Of a DNA stretch of 64,000 nt, positions 37,860-47,574 are shown piece after piece. Both the position numbers and the translations under genes were made by a program. The notes under the pieces are model-generated. The model did not search any database. It had not been told where the DNA came from and was given only the letters and a program-made list of their open reading frames with translations. This DNA is from Paenibacillus sophorae (GTDB lineage Bacteria; Bacillota; Bacilli; Paenibacillales; Paenibacillaceae), in NCBI RefSeq assembly GCF_018966525.1, contig NZ_CP076607.1, forward strand, positions 744,001 through 808,000, written 5' to 3'. Numbering within the stretch: position 1 is the stretch's first letter; each line of letters begins with the position of its first letter.

Positions 37860-39056
37860 TTAAGATAAAGGGGAAAGCGTGTACGTAAAATGAACCTTTT
37901 GCCCTCCAGTGAAGGATGTCCATTCAAAAGAAAGCGTGTCCCCCGAGCGTCCGGTATACTCAAGATTGTCGCCGGGATAGTCGATTTCGGTGTCGGGATA
38001 TGCCTCCAACCAGGCCTGGTCGTCCGCGCTAAGCAGCTGCTTATATAACTGAACGCTCTGGCCGCTGCGGCGGTCGATCAGAATGAGCGTGCCTTTTTGG
38101 AAGGGCCGTACCAGCAGAAAGTCAGTATCGACGGCTTCCACCGCGAAGGCGTCATTAATGCCGGTAATCTCAAGCAGATCATAGGTTTTAAAAATGTGCC
38201 CGTCCGGATTCACAAGCGTCAGCGTCTGCCCGTCGACCATGACCACATTGCCCTGAAAAGCGAAAATATCCCGCTTCATTCCGATCATGCGGGGATTCCG
38301 GTAGTGGGTCTTTGCCTGGTCCACCAGGGAACCGTCTGAAACAAGCGCGCGCCAGCGGGTGTTGTTGATATGCGGCTCGCCGCTTGCATTCTCAATCTCG
38401 ACGGCATAGCTAGCCGAGTTGATCCGGCGCGCGGACATGCTCACCCAATCGAGATCGGCAACCCGGATTATACCTGCGCGAAGGGGCACTCTACCGCTCT
38501 GTCCGGTGTACAGGACGCCCTGCTCCCGGTTCAGCCAGAACAGCTCGCGTCCCGTCGACGTCTTGATATACCTTGCCGCATAAGGGACCGCAAATCGATT
38601 GTCGCCTTTCCAGACGACCGGCACGCCGAAAGCTTTGGAGAACAGCTTATCCGGCACATAGGTCACTCCGCCCCGAATCAGCGTCTCTGCTCCCAGCATA
38701 ATCACCTTCCCAGCTGCGGTATAGGCCTTCGGCTGGCCCGCCTTCAGGCTGACGGCCTGATAAAGTCCCGTCACTTCGAGGCTGGATTTGCCAGAATTCC
38801 ACAGCAACTGAAGATCCAGAAAGGTAGAGATGTCTTTCAAAGGCACGTATGTAGTTCCGTTCTCCTGAAAGCCGGGATGCTCCAAGGTCAGATCGTTCAG
38901 GACGGCAGATTCCGCTGCGGACGGGACGGCGGGCGGAGTGGAAGCGCTGGAGGCGAAAGCTGCCTCAAACGGCGCGGCGGCAAACAGCAGGGTGGTGAGA
39001 GTGGAAGCGGCTAACAGAGCGGCGGTTCGTCTGAAGGCTTTGCTTCGGGTATTCAT
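37860..39056 (-). CDS. Secreted protein with copper amine oxidase N-terminal-like domain
   Basis: The start is ATG 39056 (MNTRSKAFRRTAA), after GAGGTTG; 398 residues. The signal peptide is about 1-36. Residues about 55-170 contain two copies of the stalk-type repeat (TTYVPLKDISTFLDLQLLW and VTYVPDKLFSKAFGVPVVW), as found in many Paenibacillus surface proteins annotated copper amine oxidase N-terminal domain. The rest is beta-rich with no catalytic motif. The role is probably structural or cell-wall-associated; the exact function is unknown. Confidence 0.82.
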   Translation of the reverse strand: MNTRSKAFRRTAALLAASTLTTLLFAAAPFEAAFASSASTPPAVPSAAESAVLNDLTLEHPGFQENGTTYVPLKDISTFLDLQLLWNSGKSSLEVTGLYQAVSLKAGQPKAYTAAGKVIMLGAETLIRGGVTYVPDKLFSKAFGVPVVWKGDNRFAVPYAARYIKTSTGRELFWLNREQGVLYTGQSGRVPLRAGIIRVADLDWVSMSARRINSASYAVEIENASGEPHINNTRWRALVSDGSLVDQAKTHYRNPRMIGMKRDIFAFQGNVVMVDGQTLTLVNPDGHIFKTYDLLEITGINDAFAVEAVDTDFLLVRPFQKGTLILIDRRSGQSVQLYKQLLSADDQAWLEAYPDTEIDYPGDNLEYTGRSGDTLSFEWTSFTGGQKVHFTYTLSPLS

Positions 39057-39163
39057 GACACAACCTCTTTCTCTTTGAAAATGGCGATAATTCACTTTAA
39101 CATCAAATTATTGGGAGTGCTGTGCGATAATGGACGTACGTAGCATAAAAAAGGTTGCATAAT

Positions 39164-39207
39164 GAATAAGCCTCTCCATTTGTTCCTACAAAAGGAGAGG
39201 CTTATTC
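39164..39207. terminator. Perfect hairpin downstream of aag
   Basis: GAATAAGCCTCTCC pairs with GGAGAGGCTTATTC over 14 bp, just past the aag stop. U tract is weak; likely a transcript end. Confidence 0.6.
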
Positions 39208-39219
39208 GGAATCATAATA

Positions 39220-39901
39220 TTACGGCAGGCTCTCTGTCCAGATAAAGGGCTCGGCCTTGTTGTCATGTGCCGAAACATAAGGGTTATCCCTGATGTAGAA
39301 GCGCCAGGGGAGGCCAGCATACTCTTCCGCGTAGGGAATGTTGATGCGCGCAGCCTGAACAATCGGAAGGCTGCGCGGATCGTCGCCGCTCTCCAGCCGG
39401 AGCGAACCGCCAGGCTGGTCAAGACGCAGCCCGTTAAGACTTTTGTCGATGCGCAGCGCCCGGCACAGCTTGCCCGGTCCGCCCGACAGGTCGGACGGCT
39501 TGCGGATGGCGGTTCCCCGGTAGGCGGCCAAGCTGCGCATCCCGGGGAGTCAGCGGCTCCACCGCGCGGATCAGCACCGCGTGGGGGTCATTCTCCTCCG
39601 CTGTAACTATATTGAAGCAGTGATACATTCCGTAGATAAGATAGACATAAGCGGTGCCGCCCGCGTGAAACATAACGTCGGTGCGCTTGGTCCGTCTCCC
39701 GCCATAGGCATGGCTCCCTTTGTCCTCCGCCCCGCCGTAGCTCTCTGTTTCCACAATCAGGCAGCGTATCTCCCCGTCCTCCGTAAGGCGGACAAGATGC
39801 TGGCCGAGCAGCAGCGGTGCCGCCTTGATCGCGGGCAGGGCCCAAAGGGAAGACAGCGGCCTTGCCGGACCGCCGCCGTCATTTCTGTTCACGGATACCA
39901 C
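39220..39901 (-). pseudogene. aag: DNA-3-methyladenine glycosylase with a frameshift
   Basis: Base-excision repair glycosylase of the AAG/MPG family. GTG 39901 (9 nt after GGGAGGTG) opens a frame with IRCLIVETESYGGAEDK, HAYGGRRTKRTDVMF and YVYLIYGMYHCFNIVT. This frame breaks after EPLTPR. The family continues at once in another frame with LSGGPGKLCRALRIDKSLNG and INIPYAEEYAGLPWRFYIRD. Removing one base from the CCCGGGG run at 39541-39547 restores one frame of about 226 residues. It is either a true mutation or a base-call error in a G run. The gene starts 99 bp after the PBP stop. Confidence 0.85.
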
Positions 39902-40000
39902 GGTAGAGAACACCTCCCTCACTAGAGCGGATAGAAGCAGCTTGTTCGCTCGATGAGTATCATCGTACCGGTCCTTGGCCCGCTGTGCAAGCACAGGGAG

Positions 40001-42076
40001 TTAATTGAGCCACCAACGCTTGATGTCACTCCACCAGGAATGATCCTTGTCAGAGCTGTCACCCTGTTTTGCGTCTTTTCCCGCCGCCTGCTCCGCTTCT
40101 TTGCCGTTGCCGTGCAAATCGCAGTAGGCGGTCGGCTCGGTGCCGCTGATAAAAGTCTCCAGCACCTTGTCGGGACAGGCCGCAGTGGCCAGCTTGCCGG
40201 ATTCCGGATTGATATAGACGCTGACGACGCCGTCCGGAATCGGGAAAATTTTCGGCGGGACGTTCTCCAGCGCCTTTTCCGTATACTGCGCAAAAATCGG
40301 CGCGGCCCGTCTCCCTTCGGTTGTCGTAATATCGCGCCCTTTATCATAGCCGACCCAGACGGCGGTGGACAGCTCCGGCGTGAAGCCGACCATCCAGGCA
40401 TCGGTATCCGTGGTTCCGGTCTTGCCGGCAACCGGACGTTTGATCAACGAGGCTACCCGGTTGCCTGTTCCGCCCGTCTCGAATACGCCTTCCATCAGCC
40501 GGGTCAACACATAAGCGGCCGCCGGCGAGACGACGCTGTCCCCTTCCGCCCTGGGAGCTTCGTATAATACGTTCCCTTTGGCATCGGTGATCTTAAGAAT
40601 AGCGGTTGTCGGCATCTTGACGCCGCCGTCCCCGATAACCGAGAAGGCTCCGGCCATTTCCAGCGGGCTGACAGGCGAGGTGCCCAGCGCCAGCGAAGGC
40701 ACGTCCGCAAGCGGACTGACGATGCCCATCTTGCGCGCCGTCTCGATCACTTTTTCCGGCCCCACCTTCATAATCGTGTTGACCGCGTAAATATTGTCCG
40801 AGGCCGCAATCGCCTGCCGCATGTTGATCTGGCCGAGGTATTTGTCCCCGAAGTTCCGGGGCTGATACGTCTTGCGGTTATTATCATAATGGAACAGGGT
40901 CGGCTGGCTGTTGAAGACGGAAAGCCCCGTCATTTCCTTCTCAGACAGCGCGGTCAGGTACATAATCGGCTTGAAGGAGGAACCGGGCTGCCGGGTCGTA
41001 GCGAGTGCATGATTGAACTGATTCGCCCGGTAATTGACGCCGCCGACCATGGCTTTGATATAACCGGTACGGGGGTCGATGGAGACGAGCGCCGTCTCCA
41101 GACCTCCCGCGCCTGCCATCCCTTGGGCCACCGCTGCTTCCGCCGCCTGCTGCATATCCGGATCAAGCGTGGTGTACACGCTCAGTCCTTCCAGCTCCAG
41201 CTCATCGGTGCTGATGCCGAGCAGCTTGGCCGCCGCGGCGCCGACATAGTCGCGAAAGTAAGGAGCGGTCAGCGCGGCCGTCTGCTCCTCCCGGGGCTTC
41301 AAAGCCAGCGTTTCCCCGGCTGCCCGGTCGGCCTCCGCCTGCGTAATCTCCCCCATCTCCACCATGGAGGACAAAATGATCTTCTGGCGTTTTTTGGCGT
41401 TGTCCAGATGATTGTACGGTGAATAATACGTCGGTCCCTTCGGAATGCCGGCCAGGAGCGCGCTTTCCGCGAGGTCGAGCGAAGCGGCAGATTTACCGAA
41501 ATACATCCGGGAAGCCGCCTCGATGCCATATGCGCCGTGACCGTAATAAATCTCATTAAGGTACATCCGTAAAATGTCATCCTTGCTGTACTTCATCTCC
41601 AGCTGCAAGGTGTACATCGCTTCTTTCGCTTTGCGCGTCCACGTTTTTTCATGGGAAAGATACAGGTTGCGCGCCAATTGTTGGGTCAGCGTACTGGCGC
41701 CTTGGGCGCGGCTGCCATTTTCCAGATTGACCAGGACCGCCCGGCCCATGCTCCTAATATTAAAGCCCGCATGTTCGTAGAATTTACGGTCTTCCACTGC
41801 CAGCGTCGCCTGAATCAGCAGAGGTGATATATCCTTTAATCCCACCGGATCATGGCTGCGCCCATCTGCAGAGAAGACGGCGATCACATTTCCGCGGGAG
41901 TCCATCAGTCTGGAGCGGGCATCTTCCGGAATCGGCGGCAGATCCTTCTGGTATAAATAGCCGATCAGCGTGCCTGTGGAGATTAGCAGCAGGACCACTA
42001 GGCCGGTCAGAAGCAGCAGGGCCCTGCGCCAGCGGTTTTTTTTCCGTACAGGCTTGTCAGAAGATTGTAACGCCAT
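40001..42076 (-). CDS. Class A penicillin-binding protein (PBP1A/PbpG type)
   Basis: Bifunctional peptidoglycan synthase of 691 residues. TM anchor about 18-40. The glycosyltransferase domain (about 55-230) has catalytic Glu95 in VEDRKFYEH and GASTLTQQLARNLYL. The transpeptidase domain (about 320-610) has Ser366-x-x-Lys369 in QPGSSFKP, SDN at 426-428, and KTG at 552-554. The C-terminal tail is Lys/Asp-rich and ends DIKRWWLN. With ywhD nearby it may correspond to PbpG (YwhE) of B. subtilis, which works in spore germ-wall synthesis; this is inferred from context. Confidence 0.94.
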   Translation of the reverse strand: MALQSSDKPVRKKNRWRRALLLLTGLVVLLLISTGTLIGYLYQKDLPPIPEDARSRLMDSRGNVIAVFSADGRSHDPVGLKDISPLLIQATLAVEDRKFYEHAGFNIRSMGRAVLVNLENGSRAQGASTLTQQLARNLYLSHEKTWTRKAKEAMYTLQLEMKYSKDDILRMYLNEIYYGHGAYGIEAASRMYFGKSAASLDLAESALLAGIPKGPTYYSPYNHLDNAKKRQKIILSSMVEMGEITQAEADRAAGETLALKPREEQTAALTAPYFRDYVGAAAAKLLGISTDELELEGLSVYTTLDPDMQQAAEAAVAQGMAGAGGLETALVSIDPRTGYIKAMVGGVNYRANQFNHALATTRQPGSSFKPIMYLTALSEKEMTGLSVFNSQPTLFHYDNNRKTYQPRNFGDKYLGQINMRQAIAASDNIYAVNTIMKVGPEKVIETARKMGIVSPLADVPSLALGTSPVSPLEMAGAFSVIGDGGVKMPTTAILKITDAKGNVLYEAPRAEGDSVVSPAAAYVLTRLMEGVFETGGTGNRVASLIKRPVAGKTGTTDTDAWMVGFTPELSTAVWVGYDKGRDITTTEGRRAAPIFAQYTEKALENVPPKIFPIPDGVVSVYINPESGKLATAACPDKVLETFISGTEPTAYCDLHGNGKEAEQAAGKDAKQGDSSDKDHSWWSDIKRWWLN

Positions 42077-42213
42077 GACACCATGCTCCTTTATCGTAAT
42101 TGGGTTCTTCTTCTCATTATGGGGAAGGAAGAGTTCGGATATTCAGAGAAGGGCTAAATTAGGGTAATGAAAGGAGAAGACCTATTACGGCAACAGATCA
42201 CGGAGGTGCGAAC

Positions 42214-43395
42214 ATGAACTTAACAAGAGCAATTGGCCGAAAAATAATACGAACGAAAGTGCTGCTGTGTCTCTTCGCGGCAATACTGGCGGTATCCGGC
42301 TGGAATACGGGGGGAGCGCCGGCTTGGGCGGCGTCCGCTCCCGTCTGCGGGTCGGGCGATCACGGGCTGCTGAAGGAGCTTCAGCAAAAGCGCATGAACG
42401 CCGGCAGTTCGCCGCTTTCCTTTGCGGATATCCAGTTTCTTAGCGCAGCAACCGGCCGCGCCGCCGGGAACGGCTTTATGATCGGTACTTCGGATGGCGG
42501 CTGCACGTTCCAGACGATTTATGAGGGGCAGTGGTCGTTTCGTAAAATCGAATTTCCTGACAACGTATACGGCTGGGCGCTTGCGTCCGTCCAGGAAGGA
42601 CAGCCGGTCTATTTGATCCGGACGACGGACGGCGGCTCGCATTGGAAGCGGCTGTCGAACGGGCCTGTATCCTTCACGAAGATTCAGTTTACGGACCGCA
42701 AGCACGGCTTCGCGTACGACCGGGAGTTTGCCTACTACACGGCGGACGGAGGAGAGAGCTGGAGCAGAATTCCGACGCCGCCCAACACCCGAGGAGCGGT
42801 GTTCACCAGCAGGAGCAGCGGCTGGGCGGTAACGGTTGCTCCAGGAGCCGGATACCGGATTATGAAGACCACGGATGGGGGCAAGAGCTGGGCGCTCAAG
42901 CTGAAATCGGCCTTCAGCTACTCGATTGGCGCCGAGATTTACGCGGACAGCAGTCAGGTGTGGGCGGTTCTGTACGGCGAATCCGGCATGTCACAGACTT
43001 CGTATTCCTTGTACGCCAGCGCCGAAGGCGGCGGGAAATGGCGGCGCGTCATCGCCCAATCGACGGCGGGCGGCGGGCCTGCCCCCGGCAGCGGCAGCGA
43101 GGGGCGTGCCAAAGGCCCAGTCTCCGGCAAGCCCGGCAATATGCAGCTGGCCGGCGGCGGAGCCTTCCTGCTCGGCTACTCGCCGGCCGGAGCACGGGTC
43201 GGCGTGGGCCGCTCCTATACGGGCGGCAAGCAGTGGAGCAATCTGCCCGGCATACCGGGGTTTGATGGTGTGATTTCTTTTACCGGCGCGAAGGAAGGCT
43301 GGCTTGCCGTCAGGGGACTGGAACGGTCCTCGCTGTATGCCACGCACGACGGAGGCTTCACCTGGAAGCTGAAGCTCTCTTTTAAGACGAAATAG
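42214..43395 (+). CDS. Secreted YCF48/BNR-like beta-propeller protein
   Basis: 393 residues with a signal peptide (about 1-40, ending PAWAAS). It has repeated DGG-x-W type blades: SDGGCTF, TDGGSHWKRL, ADGGESWSRI, TDGGKSWALK and HDGGFTWKLK. Between blades lie motifs such as FTDRKHGFAYD and FTGAKEGWLAV. This is the YCF48/photosystem-stability-like BNR propeller fold. A Gly/Ser/Pro-rich insertion (about 285-310) breaks the repeat. Such proteins are extracellular; the function here is unknown. It is divergent from the PBP gene. Confidence 0.85.
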   Translation: MNLTRAIGRKIIRTKVLLCLFAAILAVSGWNTGGAPAWAASAPVCGSGDHGLLKELQQKRMNAGSSPLSFADIQFLSAATGRAAGNGFMIGTSDGGCTFQTIYEGQWSFRKIEFPDNVYGWALASVQEGQPVYLIRTTDGGSHWKRLSNGPVSFTKIQFTDRKHGFAYDREFAYYTADGGESWSRIPTPPNTRGAVFTSRSSGWAVTVAPGAGYRIMKTTDGGKSWALKLKSAFSYSIGAEIYADSSQVWAVLYGESGMSQTSYSLYASAEGGGKWRRVIAQSTAGGGPAPGSGSEGRAKGPVSGKPGNMQLAGGGAFLLGYSPAGARVGVGRSYTGGKQWSNLPGIPGFDGVISFTGAKEGWLAVRGLERSSLYATHDGGFTWKLKLSFKTK

Positions 43396-43567
43396 GACAG
43401 CATTAGGGGGCAGAATCCGGGCGACAATGTGATTTTGCCCCCCGGTGTGTTAAACTTCTACATAAATACAGCGATTGAATTGGCCCGGTGAACTGGATAT
43501 AGTAGTACAATGGGAAAGATACCGGAATCAAGGCCCAAACGAACCAGGCAGAATGGGAGGTGCCAGG

Positions 43568-44011
43568 TTGCCTGATAACCCTATGCATAAATACGGCGTC
43601 TCCGTCACACTCATAAGCCGGCACGAAGGAGAGACTAGCATTCTTAACGTAAGCGGCGAAGCCACGCAAAAGGGACCGCAGCTGTATATTCGTTTTGAGG
43701 AACCCGGTCAGGGACCGGATGGCGCCGATGCGGCAGTTCGGACAACGGTCAAGATTCTGGATGACGAGCTGCGGATTATCCGCCACGGCGGCGTCCAGTC
43801 GGAGCAATCTTTCCGGAACGGTGTGCGTTTGCCCGGATTTTACCGGTCTCCCTATACCCAGTTTAATCTGTCCACCGAGACAAGGATGCTGGGGATCTCG
43901 CGGCAAGAACGTTCCCTGACAGTGAAATGGGAATACGATTTATACGTGTACGACGAGTTGTCGGGACAGTTCGCCATTAGTTTGCATATACAGGAGGAAC
44001 CTTTAGTATGA
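43568..44011 (+). CDS. ywiB: YwiB family protein (DUF1934)
   Basis: TTG 43568 is 7 nt after GGGAGG and gives 147 residues (LPDNPMHKYGVSVTLISRH). It is beta-rich and probably a calycin-like barrel, with YIRFEE, TTVKILDDELRIIRHGGVQSE and WEYDLYVYDELSGQFAISLH matching the DUF1934 pattern. In B. subtilis ywiB directly precedes argS; here the stop overlaps argS by 4 bp (ATGA). Function unknown. Confidence 0.85.
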   Translation: MPDNPMHKYGVSVTLISRHEGETSILNVSGEATQKGPQLYIRFEEPGQGPDGADAAVRTTVKILDDELRIIRHGGVQSEQSFRNGVRLPGFYRSPYTQFNLSTETRMLGISRQERSLTVKWEYDLYVYDELSGQFAISLHIQEEPLV

Positions 44012-45693
44012 CACAAAGTCCAAATCCGCTTGCCCTCATTAATGAAAGGGTGAAAGAAGCCATCGCCGATGCGGTCGTCGCCGCAGGCCTGGTTCAGCGG
44101 GAAGAGCTTCCGGCAATCGTGCTGGAAGTGCCCAAAGACAAAGCCCATGGCGATCTGGCGACCAACGCCGCAATGCAGCTTACCAAAATTGCCAAGCGTA
44201 ATCCGCGCCAGATCGCCGAGGCGATCGTTGAGCATCTGGATTTAAGCCAAGCCTCGATTGAAAAAGCGGAAATCGCCGGCCCCGGCTTCATCAACTTTAC
44301 GCTGTCCAAATCATATCTTTATCAGGTCATCGCTCTTGTCCTGGAGCAGGGCGCCGATTACGGCCGGACGGACGCCGGTCAAGGGCAAAAGGTCGAGGTT
44401 GAGTTCGTCAGCGCCAACCCAACGGGAAGCTTGCATCTGGGACATGCCCGGGGAGCGGCCGTCGGCGATGCGCTGTGTAATGTGCTGGATTTCGCCGGTT
44501 ACAAGGTCACGCGCGAATACTATATCAACGACGCAGGCAATCAGGTTTCCAACCTGAGCCAATCGATCGAGGTCCGGTATTTGCAGGAGCTTGGCCAACA
44601 GGCTGAAATGCCGGAGGACGGCTACTACGGTGAAGACATCAAGGGCTTTGCCAAAGAGCTTGTCGCTGATAAGGGCGACTCGCTCCTGGAGCTGTCGCCT
44701 GGCGACCGCGCCGCCTTTTTCCGTACCTATGGGCTAGAGAAAGAGCTGGACAAAATCAAACGCGATCTGGGACGCTTCCGCGTCGCCTTCGACATCTGGT
44801 ACAGCGAGACCTCGCTGTATGAGACCGGGGAAGTGCTGCGGGCGCTTGACGAGCTGCGGGACCGCGGGGAAGTGTACGAGCAGGACGGCGCCACATGGCT
44901 GCGGACGACGAAATACGGGGACGACAAGGACCGCGTGCTGATTAAGAATGACGGCACCTATACCTACCTGACGCCGGATATCGCTTATCACAGCGATAAG
45001 TACGGACGCGGCTATGACAAAATGATCAATATTTGGGGCGCCGACCACCATGGCTATATTCCGCGGATGAAAGCCGCGATGGCGTCGCTTGGCAATGATC
45101 CGGACAAACTGGTTGTGCTGATTGCCCAAATGGTAAGCCTGTTCCAGGACGGTGAGAAGGTCAAAATGTCCAAGCGGACCGGTAAAGCTGTCACCATGGA
45201 GGATCTGATGGACGAAGTCGGCGTCGATGCGATCCGCTACTTCTTCACCATGCGCAGCATGGATTCCCATCTTGACTTCGACATGGATCTCGCCGTCTCG
45301 ACCTCGAACGAGAATCCGGTGTTCTATGTACAATATGCGCATGCGCGCATTTGCAGCGTATTCCGTCAAGCCGAGGAGCAGGGCATCACCCTGCCGGAGA
45401 TCGCCGGAATTGATTATTCTAAGCTGACCGCAGAGCATGAATACGCTCTGCTGCGCAAAGTCGGCGAGCTGCCGGCCGAGATTGATCTGGCCGCAGAAGG
45501 CTATGCTCCGCACCGCCTGATCCGCTATGTGTACGAGCTGGCGTCGATCTTCCACAGCTACTACAAGGCCGAGCGTGTAATCACCGAGGATGCCGCCCAG
45601 ACGCTGGCGCGCCTCGCGCTGCTGGGCGCCGTTCGCCAAGCGATTGCGAACGTGCTGCGCCTTGTCGGTGTGACTGCGCCGGAACGGATGTAG
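44008..45693 (+). CDS. argS: Arginyl-tRNA synthetase
   Basis: Class I synthetase of 561 residues. The N-terminal Add1-like domain (about 1-100) contains EVPKDKAHGDLATNAAM. The HIGH motif reads HLGH in PTGSLHLGHARGAAVGD, and the KMSKS loop is VKMSKRTGKAV. The C-terminal DALR anticodon-binding domain ends PLARLALLGAVRQ-like. SD AGGAGG is about 10 nt before ATG 44008, within the end of ywiB. A good terminator follows. Confidence 0.97.
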   Translation: MTQSPNPLALINERVKEAIADAVVAAGLVQREELPAIVLEVPKDKAHGDLATNAAMQLTKIAKRNPRQIAEAIVEHLDLSQASIEKAEIAGPGFINFTLSKSYLYQVIALVLEQGADYGRTDAGQGQKVEVEFVSANPTGSLHLGHARGAAVGDALCNVLDFAGYKVTREYYINDAGNQVSNLSQSIEVRYLQELGQQAEMPEDGYYGEDIKGFAKELVADKGDSLLELSPGDRAAFFRTYGLEKELDKIKRDLGRFRVAFDIWYSETSLYETGEVLRALDELRDRGEVYEQDGATWLRTTKYGDDKDRVLIKNDGTYTYLTPDIAYHSDKYGRGYDKMINIWGADHHGYIPRMKAAMASLGNDPDKLVVLIAQMVSLFQDGEKVKMSKRTGKAVTMEDLMDEVGVDAIRYFFTMRSMDSHLDFDMDLAVSTSNENPVFYVQYAHARICSVFRQAEEQGITLPEIAGIDYSKLTAEHEYALLRKVGELPAEIDLAAEGYAPHRLIRYVYELASIFHSYYKAERVITEDAAQTLARLALLGAVRQAIANVLRLVGVTAPERM

Positions 45694-45743
45694 CGCCCGG
45701 AAGGGACGCTGCTCGCGCGGTCTGCCGCGCAAACCATAAACTT

Positions 45744-45772
45744 GATGCCGTCCTGCGGGGCGGCATCTTTTT
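45744..45772. terminator. Terminator of argS
   Basis: GATGCCG (45744-45750) pairs with CGGCATC (45761-45767), followed by TTTTT. Confidence 0.88.
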
Positions 45773-45928
45773 ATTGCCGGGGAAATTTTTGTCGGATTTC
45801 TGCAAAGTTCCCGAAGATTAATCGCCGGAGGCGGTTCACTTAAGGCCGGAGAAGGGCTTTAGCCCCACGCGGCACAGCCAGAACCTTGGGCCGCCTCATT
45901 CCAGGCACCGCCGGCACCCTGAAGCGCC

Positions 45929-47134
45929 TCATCCCGTAGAGGCAGGACCTGTGCCCGCAGCTTCCCGGCGGACCCGCGTCCGTGCCCGCAGCAGGCGCAC
46001 CGCGTCCACGGCGCCGCCGCCCAGCGCAGCCCGGCGTTGGCCCTTGCGCAGCCGCAGAGGCGATGAGGTGCGGCGCAGCAGCAGCTTCAGCTGCCGGGGC
46101 GTAAGGCCCGGGCATAGAGCGAGCAGCAGAGCGGCGGCTCCCGTCACATGCGAGGTTGCCATGGAGGTGCCGCTCATTTCTCTGTAGCCTTCCTTTGGCC
46201 AGCAGGAAGGCACATTTTCTCCCGGCCCGTATACGTCAATATACGAACCGCGGTTGCTGAAAGAGGCGACTCGGCGCTTGTTATCGATAGCTCCGACGGC
46301 GATTGTTTCGCTGTACCGGGCCGGGTAATCGCCTCCCCGCTTGCCGTCGTTGCCCGATGAGGCGATAATCGGGATGCCGGCGCGGTATGCTTTGATGACA
46401 ACATCATGCAGCGCTTTGCTGCGGGTCTTCATTCCGAAGCTCATATTGATGAGATCGATCCGGTTCTGTACACACCAATCAATACCGAGGACAATGTCGG
46501 ACACATAGGCGGAACCCGTATGGTCGAAGGCTTTGACGGGATAGATCAGGGAGCGCGGCGCCACGCCCATCATGCCCCGCGTACCGCCCGCCGCGGCGAG
46601 CGTTCCGGCGATATGCGTGCCGTGCCCGTTGTCGTCGAGCGGCAGAATGCCCCGGTGCAGCAGATTCACCCCGGAGGCGAGCGAAGCTTTAAGGTCGGGA
46701 TGGAGGAAATCCGCGCCGGTATCGATGACACCGATTTTAATGTGAACGCCGGTCGATCTCGACCATGCTTGGGGAGCGCGGATCGCCTTTACGCCCCAAG
46801 GCAGGTAATGGGAAGTCCTACGCGTGGTGGAGGATGCGGCAGGCGAATGGATCTGTATACGCAAATCTTCTTCGATAGTGAGAGCTCCGGCATATTTATG
46901 CATCAGCTTCGCGGCGCCGGCGGCAGGTACAACAAAGGCTCGGATCAGCGGAGAAACCTTGACTTTACGCAGTCCGGGCCGGCTGGGCTTCAGAGACTTC
47001 CACTGCGACAGCGCTCCGGCATACTGACGGGGATCGTGAAAAGTGACGATGCGGCGTTGTTCGTTTGCGGGAGCGGTCGCTATTTCTTTAAGCATCGCTT
47101 GCCAAAATTCGTAAAAGTCCATTGTTTTCGCCAT
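45929..47134 (-). CDS. Subtilisin-family (S8) serine protease
   Basis: 401 residues. The catalytic triad is Asp138 (GVIDTGAD), His171 (NGHGTHIAGT) and Ser324 (SGTSMATSHV), with oxyanion Asn262 (SSGND). The N-terminal 110 residues look like a propeptide or I9-like region (AFVVPAAGAAKLMHKYAG, EEDLRIQIH), but there is no evident signal peptide, so it may stay in the cell or leave by another route. The last 35 residues are Arg-rich (RLLRARTRVRREAAG). Divergent from the IS region. Confidence 0.92.
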   Translation of the reverse strand: MAKTMDFYEFWQAMLKEIATAPANEQRRIVTFHDPRQYAGALSQWKSLKPSRPGLRKVKVSPLIRAFVVPAAGAAKLMHKYAGALTIEEDLRIQIHSPAASSTTRRTSHYLPWGVKAIRAPQAWSRSTGVHIKIGVIDTGADFLHPDLKASLASGVNLLHRGILPLDDNGHGTHIAGTLAAAGGTRGMMGVAPRSLIYPVKAFDHTGSAYVSDIVLGIDWCVQNRIDLINMSFGMKTRSKALHDVVIKAYRAGIPIIASSGNDGKRGGDYPARYSETIAVGAIDNKRRVASFSNRGSYIDVYGPGENVPSCWPKEGYREMSGTSMATSHVTGAAALLLALCPGLTPRQLKLLLRRTSSPLRLRKGQRRAALGGGAVDAVRLLRARTRVRREAAGTGPASTG

Positions 47135-47154
47135 CCCCTCCTGTTGCCATGCTC

Positions 47155-47258
47155 CGATATTTTATGTGGGAGCGGAGGGGCCCGCATGGGAACTTGCCCT
47201 TTTTTGCTGAAATAGGCCGTCTGGCGTGTCAAAAGAGTGCGGGACACATAAAATATCG
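47155..47258. repeat. 104-bp element with perfect 14-bp inverted ends
   Basis: CGATATTTTATGTG (47155-47168) and CACATAAAATATCG (47245-47258) are perfect inverted repeats just upstream of the subtilase gene. No target duplication is visible. It may be a MITE-like remnant or a long regulatory dyad. The 47135-47489 gap otherwise shows a small hairpin (AAAGAGG/CCTCTTT, 47259-47279) and a terminator. Confidence 0.5.
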
Positions 47259-47323
47259 AAAGAGGCAAAAGCCCTCTTTGAAACAAACGCCGCGGAGCCA
47301 ATTCTTGGCGTGGATACAGTCAG

Positions 47324-47350
47324 GTGCGGAGGAGTTTCCTCCGCCTTTTT
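47324..47350 (+). terminator. Terminator-like hairpin
   Basis: TGCGGAGGA, loop GTT, TCCTCCGC then CTTTTT. Orientation is plus, with no plus-strand gene upstream in this gap; it may be a remnant. Confidence 0.6.
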
Positions 47351-47471
47351 CAAAACATTTAAGACTCATAAAGAGCGGCGCAGCCGTTTCTACTTGAAAT
47401 ATAAGACTTTATAAGCTTCGCGCCTATCGTTTGGTCTTATATTTTTCGAGAAACGTACCTGCGTCTTAAAA

Positions 47472-47489
47472 AGACGCCGTCAGGCGTTT
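47472..47489 (+). repeat. Left 18-bp target duplication of the IS
   Basis: AGACGCCGTCAGGCGTTT, identical to 49050-49067 on the other side of the element. The sequence is itself a hairpin (ACGCC/GGCGT). Confidence 0.85.
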
Positions 47490-47574
47490 CAGCTTGTCGA
47501 GAAACCCGGTCTTCCTCAAAGACCCTGGGTTTCTCTTTTTGTTTTAGGACGCGAAGAAGTGAAAATCGAGGGGG

